From Bacteroidota bacterium (GTDB lineage Bacteria > Bacteroidota > Bacteroidia > Bacteroidales > JAAAOM01), in NCBI GenBank assembly GCA_009908855.1, contig JAAAOM010000019.1, positions 62,001 through 126,000 of the forward strand: a stretch of 64,000 nt of DNA. Reading direction: 5' to 3'. The position numbers were made by a program, and so were the translations under genes. Positions 45,797 to 54,159 of this stretch are shown piece after piece. The notes under the pieces were generated by a model. The model was given only the letters and a program-made list of their open reading frames with translations. It was not told the DNA's origin and made no database searches. Every line of letters starts with the position of its first letter. The stretch's first letter is position 1.

Positions 45797-46471
45797 CTAA
45801 TCGTTTAATTTCATTTCTGCCAGCTGTTTTCTTAATTCCCGCTCAGATAGATAAAATTTCTTTTTCATCTTTTTGTATTTAACCGGAATTTCAGGGCATT
45901 CATGAATATACTGCCTGAAAACCAACAGCTGCTGCCCCAGTCCACGGGCAGCCGCCAGTGAATCGGTTTGTCGCTCCACCTTTCGTCGATACTCAGTAGA
46001 AAAAACATATTTCAGGGCCATACCTATCATTTGCCGGTTGTTTTTAGTTTCGTAATCAATTATATGAGCCAATTCATGACCCATCGCTCCGGTTTGTGCA
46101 TTAAAACGAATATTATTATTGTAATGGTCCATATTAAATTTAAGGGTATCAATAAAAATTTTATAGGCCCTGTTACTTTTACTGAATAATGAAAACAATG
46201 TTGGCCGCACCCTGAGCGTTGAAGACAACGATTTTTCAATTATCCGAATATTTTTATTTCTTAATTCAGGATAAAAAGTCAACGCCACTGCATAAATATC
46301 CCGATATTTTTTGATTACATGTTGATATTCCTCGGGAGCTAATTCCGCACTTTCAATCATTTCCGCAACATTCTTTGTTTTAATTATCAAACTGGTGTCT
46401 ACCTTTATAACACGAGCCTGTACATATAAGCACAAAACACACATCCCCGCAATTAATCCAATCCTTTTCAT
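45797..46471 (-). CDS. secreted protein with an HExxH zinc-protease motif
   Basis: 224 residues with a signal peptide (about 1-19). GAMGHELAHIIDYETKNN has His132, Glu133 and His136, the zinc-binding HExxH pattern, with Asp139 as a possible third ligand. The rest is helical and rich in basic residues. I do not recognise a named family, but the motif in its hydrophobic context makes a metallopeptidase likely. It lies 110 bp upstream of the S41 gene on the same strand. Confidence 0.65.
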   Translation of the reverse strand: MKRIGLIAGMCVLCLYVQARVIKVDTSLIIKTKNVAEMIESAELAPEEYQHVIKKYRDIYAVALTFYPELRNKNIRIIEKSLSSTLRVRPTLFSLFSKSNRAYKIFIDTLKFNMDHYNNNIRFNAQTGAMGHELAHIIDYETKNNRQMIGMALKYVFSTEYRRKVERQTDSLAAARGLGQQLLVFRQYIHECPEIPVKYKKMKKKFYLSERELRKQLAEMKLND

Positions 46472-46555
46472 ATAAACATCCTTTCAAAATTTTACTATAC
46501 AACTCCTTATCAAACTTCATATTTTATACATTTACGAAATTAATTTCGAATAGTT

Positions 46556-47008
46556 ATGAGAACAGTAATTCAGCGCGTACATCAGGCGGGTGTTACCATC
46601 AATAATAATGAAAAGCATTCCATAGAACAAGGATTATTGGTACTTGTAGGTTTTGAGAACGACGACAGCATGGAAGATATTGAATGGATGAGTAAAAAAA
46701 TAGTGAATCTCAGAATATTTGATGATATTAACGGAATCATGAATTTATCCATTCGGGATAAAAATTTTGATATATTGGTAGTTAGTCAGTTTACATTGCA
46801 TGCCAGTACTAAAAAAGGCAATCGACCTTCCTATATAAAAGCCGCTAAACCAGATATATCAATTCCCTTATATAATCAATTTGTTGATCAATTATCCATT
46901 GATTTGGGAAAACCTGTAAAAACAGGTGAATTTGGTGCCAACATGGATGTTGAACTCATTAATAACGGCCCTGTTACCATTTCTATTGATACTAAAAACA
47001 AGGAATAA
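46556..47008 (+). CDS. dtd: D-aminoacyl-tRNA deacylase
   Basis: 150 residues, full length. It frees tRNA mischarged with D-amino acids. The active-site segments VVSQFTLHAST (about 80-90) and the cis-Gly-Pro NNGPVTISID near residue 140 are intact, as is MRTVIQRVHQAGV at the start. It overlaps the mazG start by 1 bp (TAATG). It leads a four-gene operon with mazG, DUF4271 and hemD. Confidence 0.95.
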   Translation: MRTVIQRVHQAGVTINNNEKHSIEQGLLVLVGFENDDSMEDIEWMSKKIVNLRIFDDINGIMNLSIRDKNFDILVVSQFTLHASTKKGNRPSYIKAAKPDISIPLYNQFVDQLSIDLGKPVKTGEFGANMDVELINNGPVTISIDTKNKE

Positions 47009-47334
47009 TGACATTACAAGAAGCACAGGAAGCAGTCGATAAATGGATAAACGAATATGGCGTACGCTATTTTAATGAATTAACCAATCTGGGTATATTG
47101 ATGGAAGAAGTAGGAGAAACCGCCCGGATAATTACCAGAAAATATGGAGAACAATCTGATAAGCAATCGGATAAGGGCAGTAACTTAAGTGATGAATTAA
47201 GCGATATCCTTTTTGTATTAATTTGTATCGCCAACCAAACGGATATTGATTTGACCACTGCATTCAAAAATAATTTGTTGAAAAAAAGCGATCGTGATAA
47301 GGAACGTCATAAAAACAATGATAAATTAAAATAA
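47008..47334 (+). CDS. MazG-like nucleotide pyrophosphohydrolase
   Basis: 108 residues, all-alpha NTP pyrophosphatase of the single-domain MazG group. The metal-binding pattern is EEVGE (about 31-35) followed by ELSDILFVL (Glu/Asp near 63-66). It would hydrolyse aberrant or non-canonical nucleotides to monophosphates. Translational coupling to dtd is likely. The KQSDKGS insert shortens the usual loop but keeps the ligands. Confidence 0.88.
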   Translation: MTLQEAQEAVDKWINEYGVRYFNELTNLGILMEEVGETARIITRKYGEQSDKQSDKGSNLSDELSDILFVLICIANQTDIDLTTAFKNNLLKKSDRDKERHKNNDKLK

Positions 47335-47382
47335 AGCATTTAATTAATCAATAAATCTTAAATATTTATAAATTAAATATAT

Positions 47383-48432
47383 ATGTTCGTTTCAAAAGTA
47401 TTTCAGGATAGCATCCCTGTTAAACCGGTATACGATTCAGTACCGGATAAAAAACCAATACAGGATACGCTTATCTCCATAGAAACGGATACCCTCCGCG
47501 AAATACCTGCAAGTGATACTATAAGTAATAATGTACAACCGTCATTATCTGAACCCATAACACCTTCTGCCACTGTTGCTATTCAGCCAAAAGAAGACGT
47601 ACCTCCCATAAAAGCAAAAGATTCCATACCATCCGAATATCGCTATGAGCCCGCTTATCATACCATTTATAATATTCCGGTACGTAAAATAAGGCCCGGG
47701 AAGGATTCGACATTCAACGGACAAACCATGCAGCAGAGCGCAAAGGTTATTGAGCCTGTCTACAGAAGTAAGAATATGGAAGGGATAAGTGTACAATGGT
47801 TTAACCTGACACTATATGCCATTGTTATTTTAAGCTATATATGGCTGCAATTTTTTAACAAAAAATATGTAATTGAATTCTTAAAATCTACCTTTAATTT
47901 TCAGTTAGGCAGCAAGCTATATAGAGATCGTAATTTGCTGATTAAAAGAATTTTATTTGTACTCAACTTAATTTATTATATAAGCATTTCGTTATTTGCA
48001 TTACAAACCATTGAATATTATCAAATTCAGTTGCATTCATCACGAATATTGTCTTTTATTCTCATTGCCGGTATTATTACAGGTATTGTACAGTTGAAAA
48101 GGCTTATTTTAATAATGACCGGTAAATTGTTTTTGGTTGATACCATTCTGCATGAATATATCTTTAATACCCACCTGGTAAATAAAATAACCGGATTAGC
48201 CCTGATACCGGTAACCGTGTTTATAACTTACCTGGAATTGGGAATTACCCATCTATTGGTATTTTTTGGCTTATCAATTATTATTCTCTCAACGATACTG
48301 AAGTTTATCAAGGGACTAAAAATTATTTTACGGTATAATCTTTATTTATATAATATTATTTTATACCTTTGTACCCTTGAAATTCTACCTATATTTATAG
48401 GTATAAGGATTTTCGTAAACATCTCATTATAA
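47383..48432 (+). CDS. DUF4271 membrane protein
   Basis: 349 residues. The N-terminal 130 residues are soluble and Pro/Ser/Asp-rich with repeated DS and DT pairs (DSIPVKPVYDSVPDKK). Membrane helices follow at about 145-160, 186-206, 218-236, 246-262, 271-293, 296-312 and 320-347. DUF4271 proteins in Bacteroidota sit directly before hemD, as here (25 bp). Function is unknown. No signal peptide precedes the Pro-rich part, so its topology is uncertain. Confidence 0.85.
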   Translation: MFVSKVFQDSIPVKPVYDSVPDKKPIQDTLISIETDTLREIPASDTISNNVQPSLSEPITPSATVAIQPKEDVPPIKAKDSIPSEYRYEPAYHTIYNIPVRKIRPGKDSTFNGQTMQQSAKVIEPVYRSKNMEGISVQWFNLTLYAIVILSYIWLQFFNKKYVIEFLKSTFNFQLGSKLYRDRNLLIKRILFVLNLIYYISISLFALQTIEYYQIQLHSSRILSFILIAGIITGIVQLKRLILIMTGKLFLVDTILHEYIFNTHLVNKITGLALIPVTVFITYLELGITHLLVFFGLSIIILSTILKFIKGLKIILRYNLYLYNIILYLCTLEILPIFIGIRIFVNISL

Positions 48433-48457
48433 GTACGTTAACGAAGATTAACTCATT

Positions 48458-49213
48458 ATGAAGATCAAAAAGATCCTTGTTTCGCAGCCAGAAACAACCT
48501 CCGCCAAATCTTCCTACGAAGAGCTTACCAAGAAACATAATATTAAAATTGAATTCCGGCCTTTTATTAAGGTGGAAGGAGTGTCAGCCAAAGAGTTTCG
48601 CGTTCAGCGCATTGATTTGTCAAAATTCAGCGCCGTATTATTTACCAGTAAAACGGCAATTGACAATTATTTTAGATTATGTGAAGAATTGCGGATAACC
48701 ATTCCCGACTCCATGAAATACTTTTGCGTTACCGAGTCTATCGCCTTTTATCTTCAGAAGTATATTGTTTACCGCAAGCGAAAAATATTTTTCGGAGAAG
48801 GAAGATTCCAGGATTTAATGCCCATTATGCAAAAGCATAAAGATGAATATTTCTTTGTTCCGTTGAGTGATCCGCATAAAAAAGAAATACCCGAAACCCT
48901 GGATAAAAACAGTTTCAAGTATAAAATATCAACACTATACCGTACAGTGAATACTGATCTGTCGGATTTATCCGCACTTAATTATGATATTTTGGTATTT
49001 TATAGTCCTTCGGGAATCCGTTCATTAAAATCCAATTTTCCGGATTTTGAACAGAAGGACATTAAAATTGCATCTTTCGGTACCCATACCGCCAAAGCCG
49101 TGCAGGAAGCCGGCTTAAGACTTGATATTGAAGCCCCCAGTACCCAGGCACCTTCCATGACCATGGCATTGGACCAGTTTATCATGAAATTTAATAAAAT
49201 AAAAAAGAAATAA
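48458..49213 (+). CDS. hemD: uroporphyrinogen-III synthase
   Basis: 251 residues of the HemD fold, which closes hydroxymethylbilane to uroporphyrinogen III. KKILVSQPE at the start, AVLFTSKTAIDNYF near 60, YDILVFYSPSGIRSL near 175 and KIASFGTHTAKAVQEAGL near 205 are the standard half-domain segments. The operon ends at a hairpin at 49236-49266. This enzyme supplies haem for KatG, the cytochrome b subunit and other proteins. Confidence 0.9.
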   Translation: MKIKKILVSQPETTSAKSSYEELTKKHNIKIEFRPFIKVEGVSAKEFRVQRIDLSKFSAVLFTSKTAIDNYFRLCEELRITIPDSMKYFCVTESIAFYLQKYIVYRKRKIFFGEGRFQDLMPIMQKHKDEYFFVPLSDPHKKEIPETLDKNSFKYKISTLYRTVNTDLSDLSALNYDILVFYSPSGIRSLKSNFPDFEQKDIKIASFGTHTAKAVQEAGLRLDIEAPSTQAPSMTMALDQFIMKFNKIKKK

Positions 49214-49225
49214 TTATCAAATTGG

Positions 49226-49642
49226 CTATATGGTAAATCCTGAAAGCTTGCTTTCGGGATTTTTTGTATCCCTGTCTTTCTCAATAAAACAGAACGGAAA
49301 TTGAACCAGCGATTGCAAAATACTGCCAAGTTCTAACATACTCTCGTCATCAGTAGCATAAAACCAATTCACAATAACCTGGTAGTCCGATCGATATAAC
49401 TCATTTAACTTACCAAAAGTTCGGGCCAGGCATCGCTGTGTATTACAATTAACATAATCCAGGTCAATTATAATCTCCGTTACCGCATCGGGAAATTGCA
49501 TATAACGTACAACATAGTCATAAAACATTTCACAAATCCCCTGGTTGTCAACAGGAATTGACCTGCCCACAATACTCATTTTGCCATTACTGAAAGATAT
49601 GCGCGGCATAACTTTCGTCGCTTCTCGGTATAATTTCATCAT
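49226..49642 (-). CDS. SiaC-like regulatory phosphoprotein (DUF1987)
   Basis: 138 residues. It carries the family features ISFSNGKMSIVGRSIPVDNQ (about 15-34), an FYDYVVRYMQFP segment and DLDYVNCNTQRC, where SiaC has NTSSSK. In Pseudomonas, SiaC is phosphorylated by the kinase SiaB and controls a diguanylate cyclase. Here no SiaA, SiaB or SiaD homologue adjoins it. The NCNT sequence still offers a Thr that could be the phosphosite. Its last codons contain the hemD terminator. Confidence 0.82.
   Translation of the reverse strand: MMKLYREATKVMPRISFSNGKMSIVGRSIPVDNQGICEMFYDYVVRYMQFPDAVTEIIIDLDYVNCNTQRCLARTFGKLNELYRSDYQVIVNWFYATDDESMLELGSILQSLVQFPFCFIEKDRDTKNPESKLSGFTI
49236..49266 (+). terminator. 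hemD terminator inside the SiaC-like gene
   Basis: AATCCTGAAAGC (49236-49247) pairs with GCTTTCGGGATT (49250-49261) with one G:T pair and a 2-nt loop, followed by a T-run. It ends the dtd-mazG-DUF4271-hemD transcript while lying within the 3' codons of the convergent SiaC-like gene. Confidence 0.82.
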
Positions 49643-49804
49643 TGCAAAGTATTTATTACAGCAGGCAGACTTATTAACTAATTTATATACGGTTAATATA
49701 AGCAGGTGTTGGCTATAATAAGGTGATTTAGCTCATTCAATACCTAAAATATCGTAACCCTTGAATTCAACAAATCGTAAACGATATGTATTAAATGTAG
49801 GAAC

Positions 49805-49987
49805 ATGAAAGGGAAGCAAATATTATGTGAACGCTGTGGCAAAAAGGAATCAACCGAAACCTTATGTCCAACTTGTAAAGATCAGTTGGTTAACAATTAC
49901 CATGGGGATATTGATTGGCAAACCGCTTATCAAATTGAGCTGGAAGAAAAAGAAATTGCTAAATTAAACCTTGATTTTGACCTGTAA
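49805..49987 (+). CDS. zinc-ribbon microprotein
   Basis: 60 residues. Two CxxC pairs (Cys8, Cys11 and Cys21, Cys24; CERCGKK and CPTCKD) form a likely zinc ribbon in the first half. The second half is an acidic helix (ELEEKEIAKLNLDFD). There is no recognised family name. The last 29 bp overlap tail-to-tail with the CruF-like gene. The Cys pattern and ordinary codon use favour a real gene. Confidence 0.65.
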   Translation: MKGKQILCERCGKKESTETLCPTCKDQLVNNYHGDIDWQTAYQIELEEKEIAKLNLDFDL

Positions 49988-50627
49988 GAATGAGTATGTT
50001 CAGGTAAATAAAAAGTATCATTTGAAACAGGAAATAAGAAACCATTAATGGACTGGTTAACCTTATGTTTAGTAACCTCATCGTCCAACCAGCCAGCCAA
50101 CTGATTATAAACCATGCTATATAATTTTGCAACGGAACCCGATTTTCTTCCCACTGCCAGTAATCAAGCTGCATAGCCACCGGTTCCAATAATACATCAA
50201 AAACAACAATCAGCAATGCAGCTAACGTAATAGATACAAACTGGTTGAGTCGTACACCAGTGAGAATGGTGTTGGCTGCCATGATCAGAACACACCAGTT
50301 AATGCCAATAATTACAGGAACCTGGTAAATTTTTAATCCGAAAGTACTTCCATATTCATATTGTCCGAATATGATACCTGTTTTCACACCTATAATTTCT
50401 ATAAAAATAGTTGTCGCAATGAGTAGTACCACCATTACGGCATAGCGTGTTTTTCTTTCCTGATGCAGCCATAATACAATCATTGCCGGAATGGCAGTAA
50501 CAAACAGAAATATTTCCGTGGTTTGATGAATCATTGGTTTTATAGATGCGATTGAATAGCCTGCAATGCCGACTAAAAATAGCAGGGCATAAACATATAT
50601 CAGCAAGCGTTCCGTTTTTTGATTCAT
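49959..50627 (-). CDS. cruF: CruF-like carotenoid biosynthesis membrane protein (DUF422)
   Basis: 222 residues with about seven membrane helices. The EIIGVKTGIIFGQYEYG segment (about 76-92) and DVLLEPVAMQLDYWQW (about 144-159) with acidic residues in helices match the PF04240 family. CruF-type members are carotenoid 1',2'-hydratases acting on the open end of a carotene. It is divergent from crtI over an 89-bp shared control region. The hydratase role is inferred from family and neighbours; other members make C50 pigments. Confidence 0.75.
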   Translation of the reverse strand: MNQKTERLLIYVYALLFLVGIAGYSIASIKPMIHQTTEIFLFVTAIPAMIVLWLHQERKTRYAVMVVLLIATTIFIEIIGVKTGIIFGQYEYGSTFGLKIYQVPVIIGINWCVLIMAANTILTGVRLNQFVSITLAALLIVVFDVLLEPVAMQLDYWQWEENRVPLQNYIAWFIISWLAGWTMRLLNIRLTSPLMVSYFLFQMILFIYLNILILTGQNQGLI

Positions 50628-50663
50628 AACCGTGTAGTATTAATACGTAACTTTATAAAGCAT

Positions 50664-50719
50664 TTAAACAATGTGTCATTGCATTTGTTTAACTGTTTAT
50701 AATTTAAATTAAACAAATG
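50664..50719. promoter_or_regulatory. repeated motif in the cruF/crtI divergent promoter
   Basis: TTAAACAATG (50664-50673), CATTTGTTTAA (50682-50692, inverted) and TTAAACAAATG (50709-50719, which contains the crtI ATG) are three copies of one motif within 56 bp. The first two form an inverted repeat. They fill most of the 89-bp gap and are good operator candidates. No regulator gene is adjacent. Confidence 0.5.
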
Positions 50720-52195
50720 AGCAACAAAGTAGCCATTATCGGAAGCGGGTTTTCGGGATTATCAGCCGCCTGCAGTTTAGCCCATAAAGGCTTTGATGTA
50801 AATGTATATGAAAAAAATGAATTGCCGGGCGGACGGGCCAGAAAATTGGAAGAAAACGGTTATGTTTTTGACATGGGTCCCACCTGGTATTGGTTGCCTG
50901 ATGTATTTGAGAATTTTTTCGGCGCCTTCGGCAAAACTCCATCTGACTACTACAAGCTGGTTCGCTTAGACCCTTCCTACCGCATGTTTTTTCAAAACAA
51001 AGAATACCTGGATATGCCTGCCGATTATGAAAGCATATTGCAATTGTTTGAATCCATCGAACCGGGAAGTGCTAAAAAGCTGGATAAATTTCTAAAGGAA
51101 GCAGCCTATAAATATCAACTGGGCATAAACAATATCGTGCATAAACCGGCACTCAAAGCAACCGATTTTATGCAATGGGACATCCTTAAAGGTGCGTTTA
51201 AACTGGATGTATTCCGTTCCATATCATCGGTCATTCGCAGGCAGTTTAAAGACGAACGACTGATACGCATACTTGAATTCCCGGTTATCTTTCTGGGTGC
51301 GAAACCGGCGGATACTCCCGCACTTTACAGCCTCATGAATTATGCCGATATGAGCCTGGGAACATGGTATCCAATGGGTGGAATGTACAAAGTAATTGAA
51401 GGAATGAAGCAATTAGCCGGCGAACTGGGCACAACTTTTCATTTTAATGCACCCGTATCGGGCATTAATATCAGGAATAACCTGGTTACAGATATACAAT
51501 TGAACGGAAAGAGTTATGCCACCGATTATGTACTTGGAAGTGCCGATTATCATTATATTGATCAACAATTAACCCCGTTACCATACCGAAATTACAGTGA
51601 AAAATATTGGGAAAAGCGTAGCATGGCACCCTCCGCGTTGCTATTTTATCTGGGTATTAACAAAAAGTTACCCAACCTGTTGCATCACAACCTGGTATTT
51701 GATACTTCCTTCGAAAAACATGCAGATGAAATATATAAACAGCCAAAGTGGCCTGAAGAGCCGGCCATATATATCTCATGCAGTACCAAAACCGATGCAC
51801 AGGTGGCGCCCGAAGGACATGAGAATGTGATCGTTTTAATCCCCGTAGCACCAGGATTATCGGATTCTGAAAACATAACCGAGCATTACTACCATTACAT
51901 CCTGCAAAAACTGGAATATCTGACGGGTGAAAACATTAAGGATCATGTGGTTTACAAAAAAAGTTATGCGCATTCCGATTTCATAACTGATTACAATGCC
52001 TATAAAGGCAATGCGTATGGATTGGCCAATACCTTAAAACAAACCGGTTTTATGAAACCTAAAATAAAAAACCGGAAAGTTAAAAATCTTTTTTATGCCG
52101 GACAGCTTACTACGCCCGGCCCCGGTGTGCCACCATCCATTATTTCAGGAATGGTATCGGCCCGCGAACTGGAAAAACAATTTAATATGAACTAA
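50717..52195 (+). CDS. crtI: phytoene desaturase
   Basis: 492-residue FAD-dependent desaturase of the CrtI family. The FAD motif is VAIIGSGFSGLSAA (residues 5-18) followed by EKNELPGGRARKLE. FDMGPTWYWLPDVFE and the C-terminal GQLTTPGPGVPPSIISG are family signatures. It converts phytoene to lycopene at the membrane. It leads the crtI-crtB-crtZ-crtYcd operon (10 bp to crtB). Position within a complete cluster favours phytoene desaturation; a later 3',4'-desaturase activity cannot be excluded. Confidence 0.95.
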   Translation: MSNKVAIIGSGFSGLSAACSLAHKGFDVNVYEKNELPGGRARKLEENGYVFDMGPTWYWLPDVFENFFGAFGKTPSDYYKLVRLDPSYRMFFQNKEYLDMPADYESILQLFESIEPGSAKKLDKFLKEAAYKYQLGINNIVHKPALKATDFMQWDILKGAFKLDVFRSISSVIRRQFKDERLIRILEFPVIFLGAKPADTPALYSLMNYADMSLGTWYPMGGMYKVIEGMKQLAGELGTTFHFNAPVSGINIRNNLVTDIQLNGKSYATDYVLGSADYHYIDQQLTPLPYRNYSEKYWEKRSMAPSALLFYLGINKKLPNLLHHNLVFDTSFEKHADEIYKQPKWPEEPAIYISCSTKTDAQVAPEGHENVIVLIPVAPGLSDSENITEHYYHYILQKLEYLTGENIKDHVVYKKSYAHSDFITDYNAYKGNAYGLANTLKQTGFMKPKIKNRKVKNLFYAGQLTTPGPGVPPSIISGMVSARELEKQFNMN

Positions 52196-52205
52196 TTTTA
52201 TAACT

Positions 52206-53042
52206 ATGAAAAGTTTATATGATAAAGTTTCGTTCAAAACAAGTATGTATACCACCAATACATACAGCACATCGTTCTCGATGGGTATACGTTTCTTGCA
52301 TATGCGTTTTCATCAGGCCATTTATGGAATATATGGCTTCGTTCGACTCGGTGATGAAATAGTGGATACTTTTCATGACTATAACAAAAAAGCGCTTCTG
52401 GAACGTTTCAGGCGGGATGTAGATGAGGCCATTGAAGAAAAAATTAGTTTGAATCCCATACTTAACAGTTTTCAGCATGTGGTGCATAAATACAACATTG
52501 AAAAAGAGTTGATTGACCTTTTTATCAACAGCATGGAAATGGATTTAGACAAGCAGGCTTATGATCAGTCAGGTTACAAAAGATATATCCTCGGTTCTGC
52601 AGAAGTAGTAGGGCTGATGTGTTTAAGGGTTTTTTGCGCTGGTGATGATGCACTTTACAACAACCTAAAGCCATTCGCCATGAGCCTGGGATCGGCATAT
52701 CAGAAAATTAATTTTTTACGCGATCTGAAAGCCGATTATCAGCATTTAGGGCGAACGTATTTCCCGAATGTTGACCTGAACGAATTCAATGAAAATCATA
52801 AAAAACAAATTGAACAGGATATAGAAAATGATTTCAGAAACGGACTAAAAGGTATCAAAAAATTGCCACAGGAAGCTAAATTTGGCGTTTACCTTTCGTA
52901 TATCTATTTCTATGGTTTATTTCGAAAAATTAAAAAAACCCCGTCCCGTGAAATTCTGAAAAGAAGAATCAGAATTTCAAACAGAAGGAAATATTATTTG
53001 TTAGCAAGATCAATAATGGTTTATAAACTAAGATTATTATGA
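52206..53042 (+). CDS. crtB: phytoene synthase
   Basis: 278 residues of the squalene/phytoene synthase fold, joining two GGPP into phytoene. The two Asp motifs are DEIVD (50-54) and DLKAD (173-177) in NFLRDLKADYQHLGRTYFP. Start STSFSMG is the usual opening helix. It overlaps crtZ by 4 bp (ATGA), implying coupled translation. The GGPP substrate may come from the synthase at 3883-4860. Confidence 0.94.
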   Translation: MKSLYDKVSFKTSMYTTNTYSTSFSMGIRFLHMRFHQAIYGIYGFVRLGDEIVDTFHDYNKKALLERFRRDVDEAIEEKISLNPILNSFQHVVHKYNIEKELIDLFINSMEMDLDKQAYDQSGYKRYILGSAEVVGLMCLRVFCAGDDALYNNLKPFAMSLGSAYQKINFLRDLKADYQHLGRTYFPNVDLNEFNENHKKQIEQDIENDFRNGLKGIKKLPQEAKFGVYLSYIYFYGLFRKIKKTPSREILKRRIRISNRRKYYLLARSIMVYKLRLL

Positions 53043-53482
53043 TAAACCTGGTGTTTTTAATTGTAGCTTTTTTAGGCATGGAATTCGTTGCCTGGTTCAC
53101 CCACAAATATGTAATGCATGGATTTTTATGGGTTTGGCATAAAGACCATCATACACCGCACCATAATAAACTGGAGCGGAATGATTTATTCGCACTCATT
53201 TTTGCTATTCCCGGCATTTTATTTACCTTCCTGGGCGCTAAGGCAAATTTTAATTATTTGTTTTTTCTCGGCATAGGTATTACGTTGTATGGTTTGTCCT
53301 ATTTCATGTTTCATGATGTGTTGGTGCATCATCGTGCAAATCTGATAAAAAACCGGAATAACAAATATTTCAGAGCTGTTATCAAAGCCCATAACGATCA
53401 TCATTCCGGCAAAAAAAACTATGGCTTTTTATTTATGATCCCCTGGCGATATTTTAAACAGGAATTCAATTCGAATCCATGA
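53039..53482 (+). CDS. crtZ: beta-carotene 3-hydroxylase
   Basis: 147 residues, di-iron fatty-acid-hydroxylase superfamily with about four membrane helices. The His clusters are complete: HKYVMH (about 21-26), HKDHHTPHH (about 34-42), HDVLVHH (about 90-96) and HNDHHSG (about 117-123). It adds 3-hydroxyl groups to beta-ionone rings. It overlaps crtB and the cyclase gene by 4 bp at each end. Confidence 0.94.
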   Translation: MINLVFLIVAFLGMEFVAWFTHKYVMHGFLWVWHKDHHTPHHNKLERNDLFALIFAIPGILFTFLGAKANFNYLFFLGIGITLYGLSYFMFHDVLVHHRANLIKNRNNKYFRAVIKAHNDHHSGKKNYGFLFMIPWRYFKQEFNSNP

Positions 53483-54159
53483 GTACCTACCTCATTATAA
53501 ATATCGCTGTTATTGGATTCCCTTTTGTATTAAGTTTCGACAAAAAAGTAGCTTTTTACAAAAAATGGAAACATGCCTTTCCGGCCATGGTTATCTCCGG
53601 CCTGTTTTTCATTAGCTGGGATAGCTGGTTTGCCAAACTGGGTGTTTGGGGGTTTAGCAAAAATCATTTGGCCGGACCGGAATTATTTCATTTACCAATA
53701 GAAGAATGGTTGTTTTTTATAACGGTGCCTTATGCCTTCATTTTTACTTACGAATGTATACGTCAATACTTCCCATCCATCGGTGGATGGACCCAATTTA
53801 CCCGGGCCATGTTTATAATACTCATGATTTCCACCCTGGTACTGCTTGTTTTATTCTCAGACCGGTTGTATACAAGCATTAATTTCTTACTTGCATTAAT
53901 TTTATTGATTTTTGCACTGGCAACCAGTTATACCTTTTATTCTTTTTTTATGATTACCTATCTGATAATACTGTTGCCTTTTCTTCTGATAAATGGACTA
54001 TTAACCGGTATGTTCCTTGAAAATCCGGTGGTTTGGTATAACAACAATGAAAATATGGGCATACGAATTTTTACCATTCCCCTGGAGGATACGCTTTATG
54101 CTTTTAACATGTTTTTCCTTTCAACGGTGATGTATGAAAAATTTCAGGGCAGGAATTAA
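53479..54159 (+). CDS. crtYcd: lycopene cyclase, fused CrtYc-CrtYd type
   Basis: 226 residues with about seven membrane helices. The two halves carry the paired acidic motifs PIEEWLFF (about 74-81) and PLEDTLYAF (about 202-210), the active-site acids of heterodimeric-type cyclases, here joined in one chain. It forms beta rings on lycopene, giving gamma- or beta-carotene. It ends the crt operon; its stop abuts that of convergent recO with no spacer. Confidence 0.9.
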   Translation: MSTYLIINIAVIGFPFVLSFDKKVAFYKKWKHAFPAMVISGLFFISWDSWFAKLGVWGFSKNHLAGPELFHLPIEEWLFFITVPYAFIFTYECIRQYFPSIGGWTQFTRAMFIILMISTLVLLVLFSDRLYTSINFLLALILLIFALATSYTFYSFFMITYLIILLPFLLINGLLTGMFLENPVVWYNNNENMGIRIFTIPLEDTLYAFNMFFLSTVMYEKFQGRN

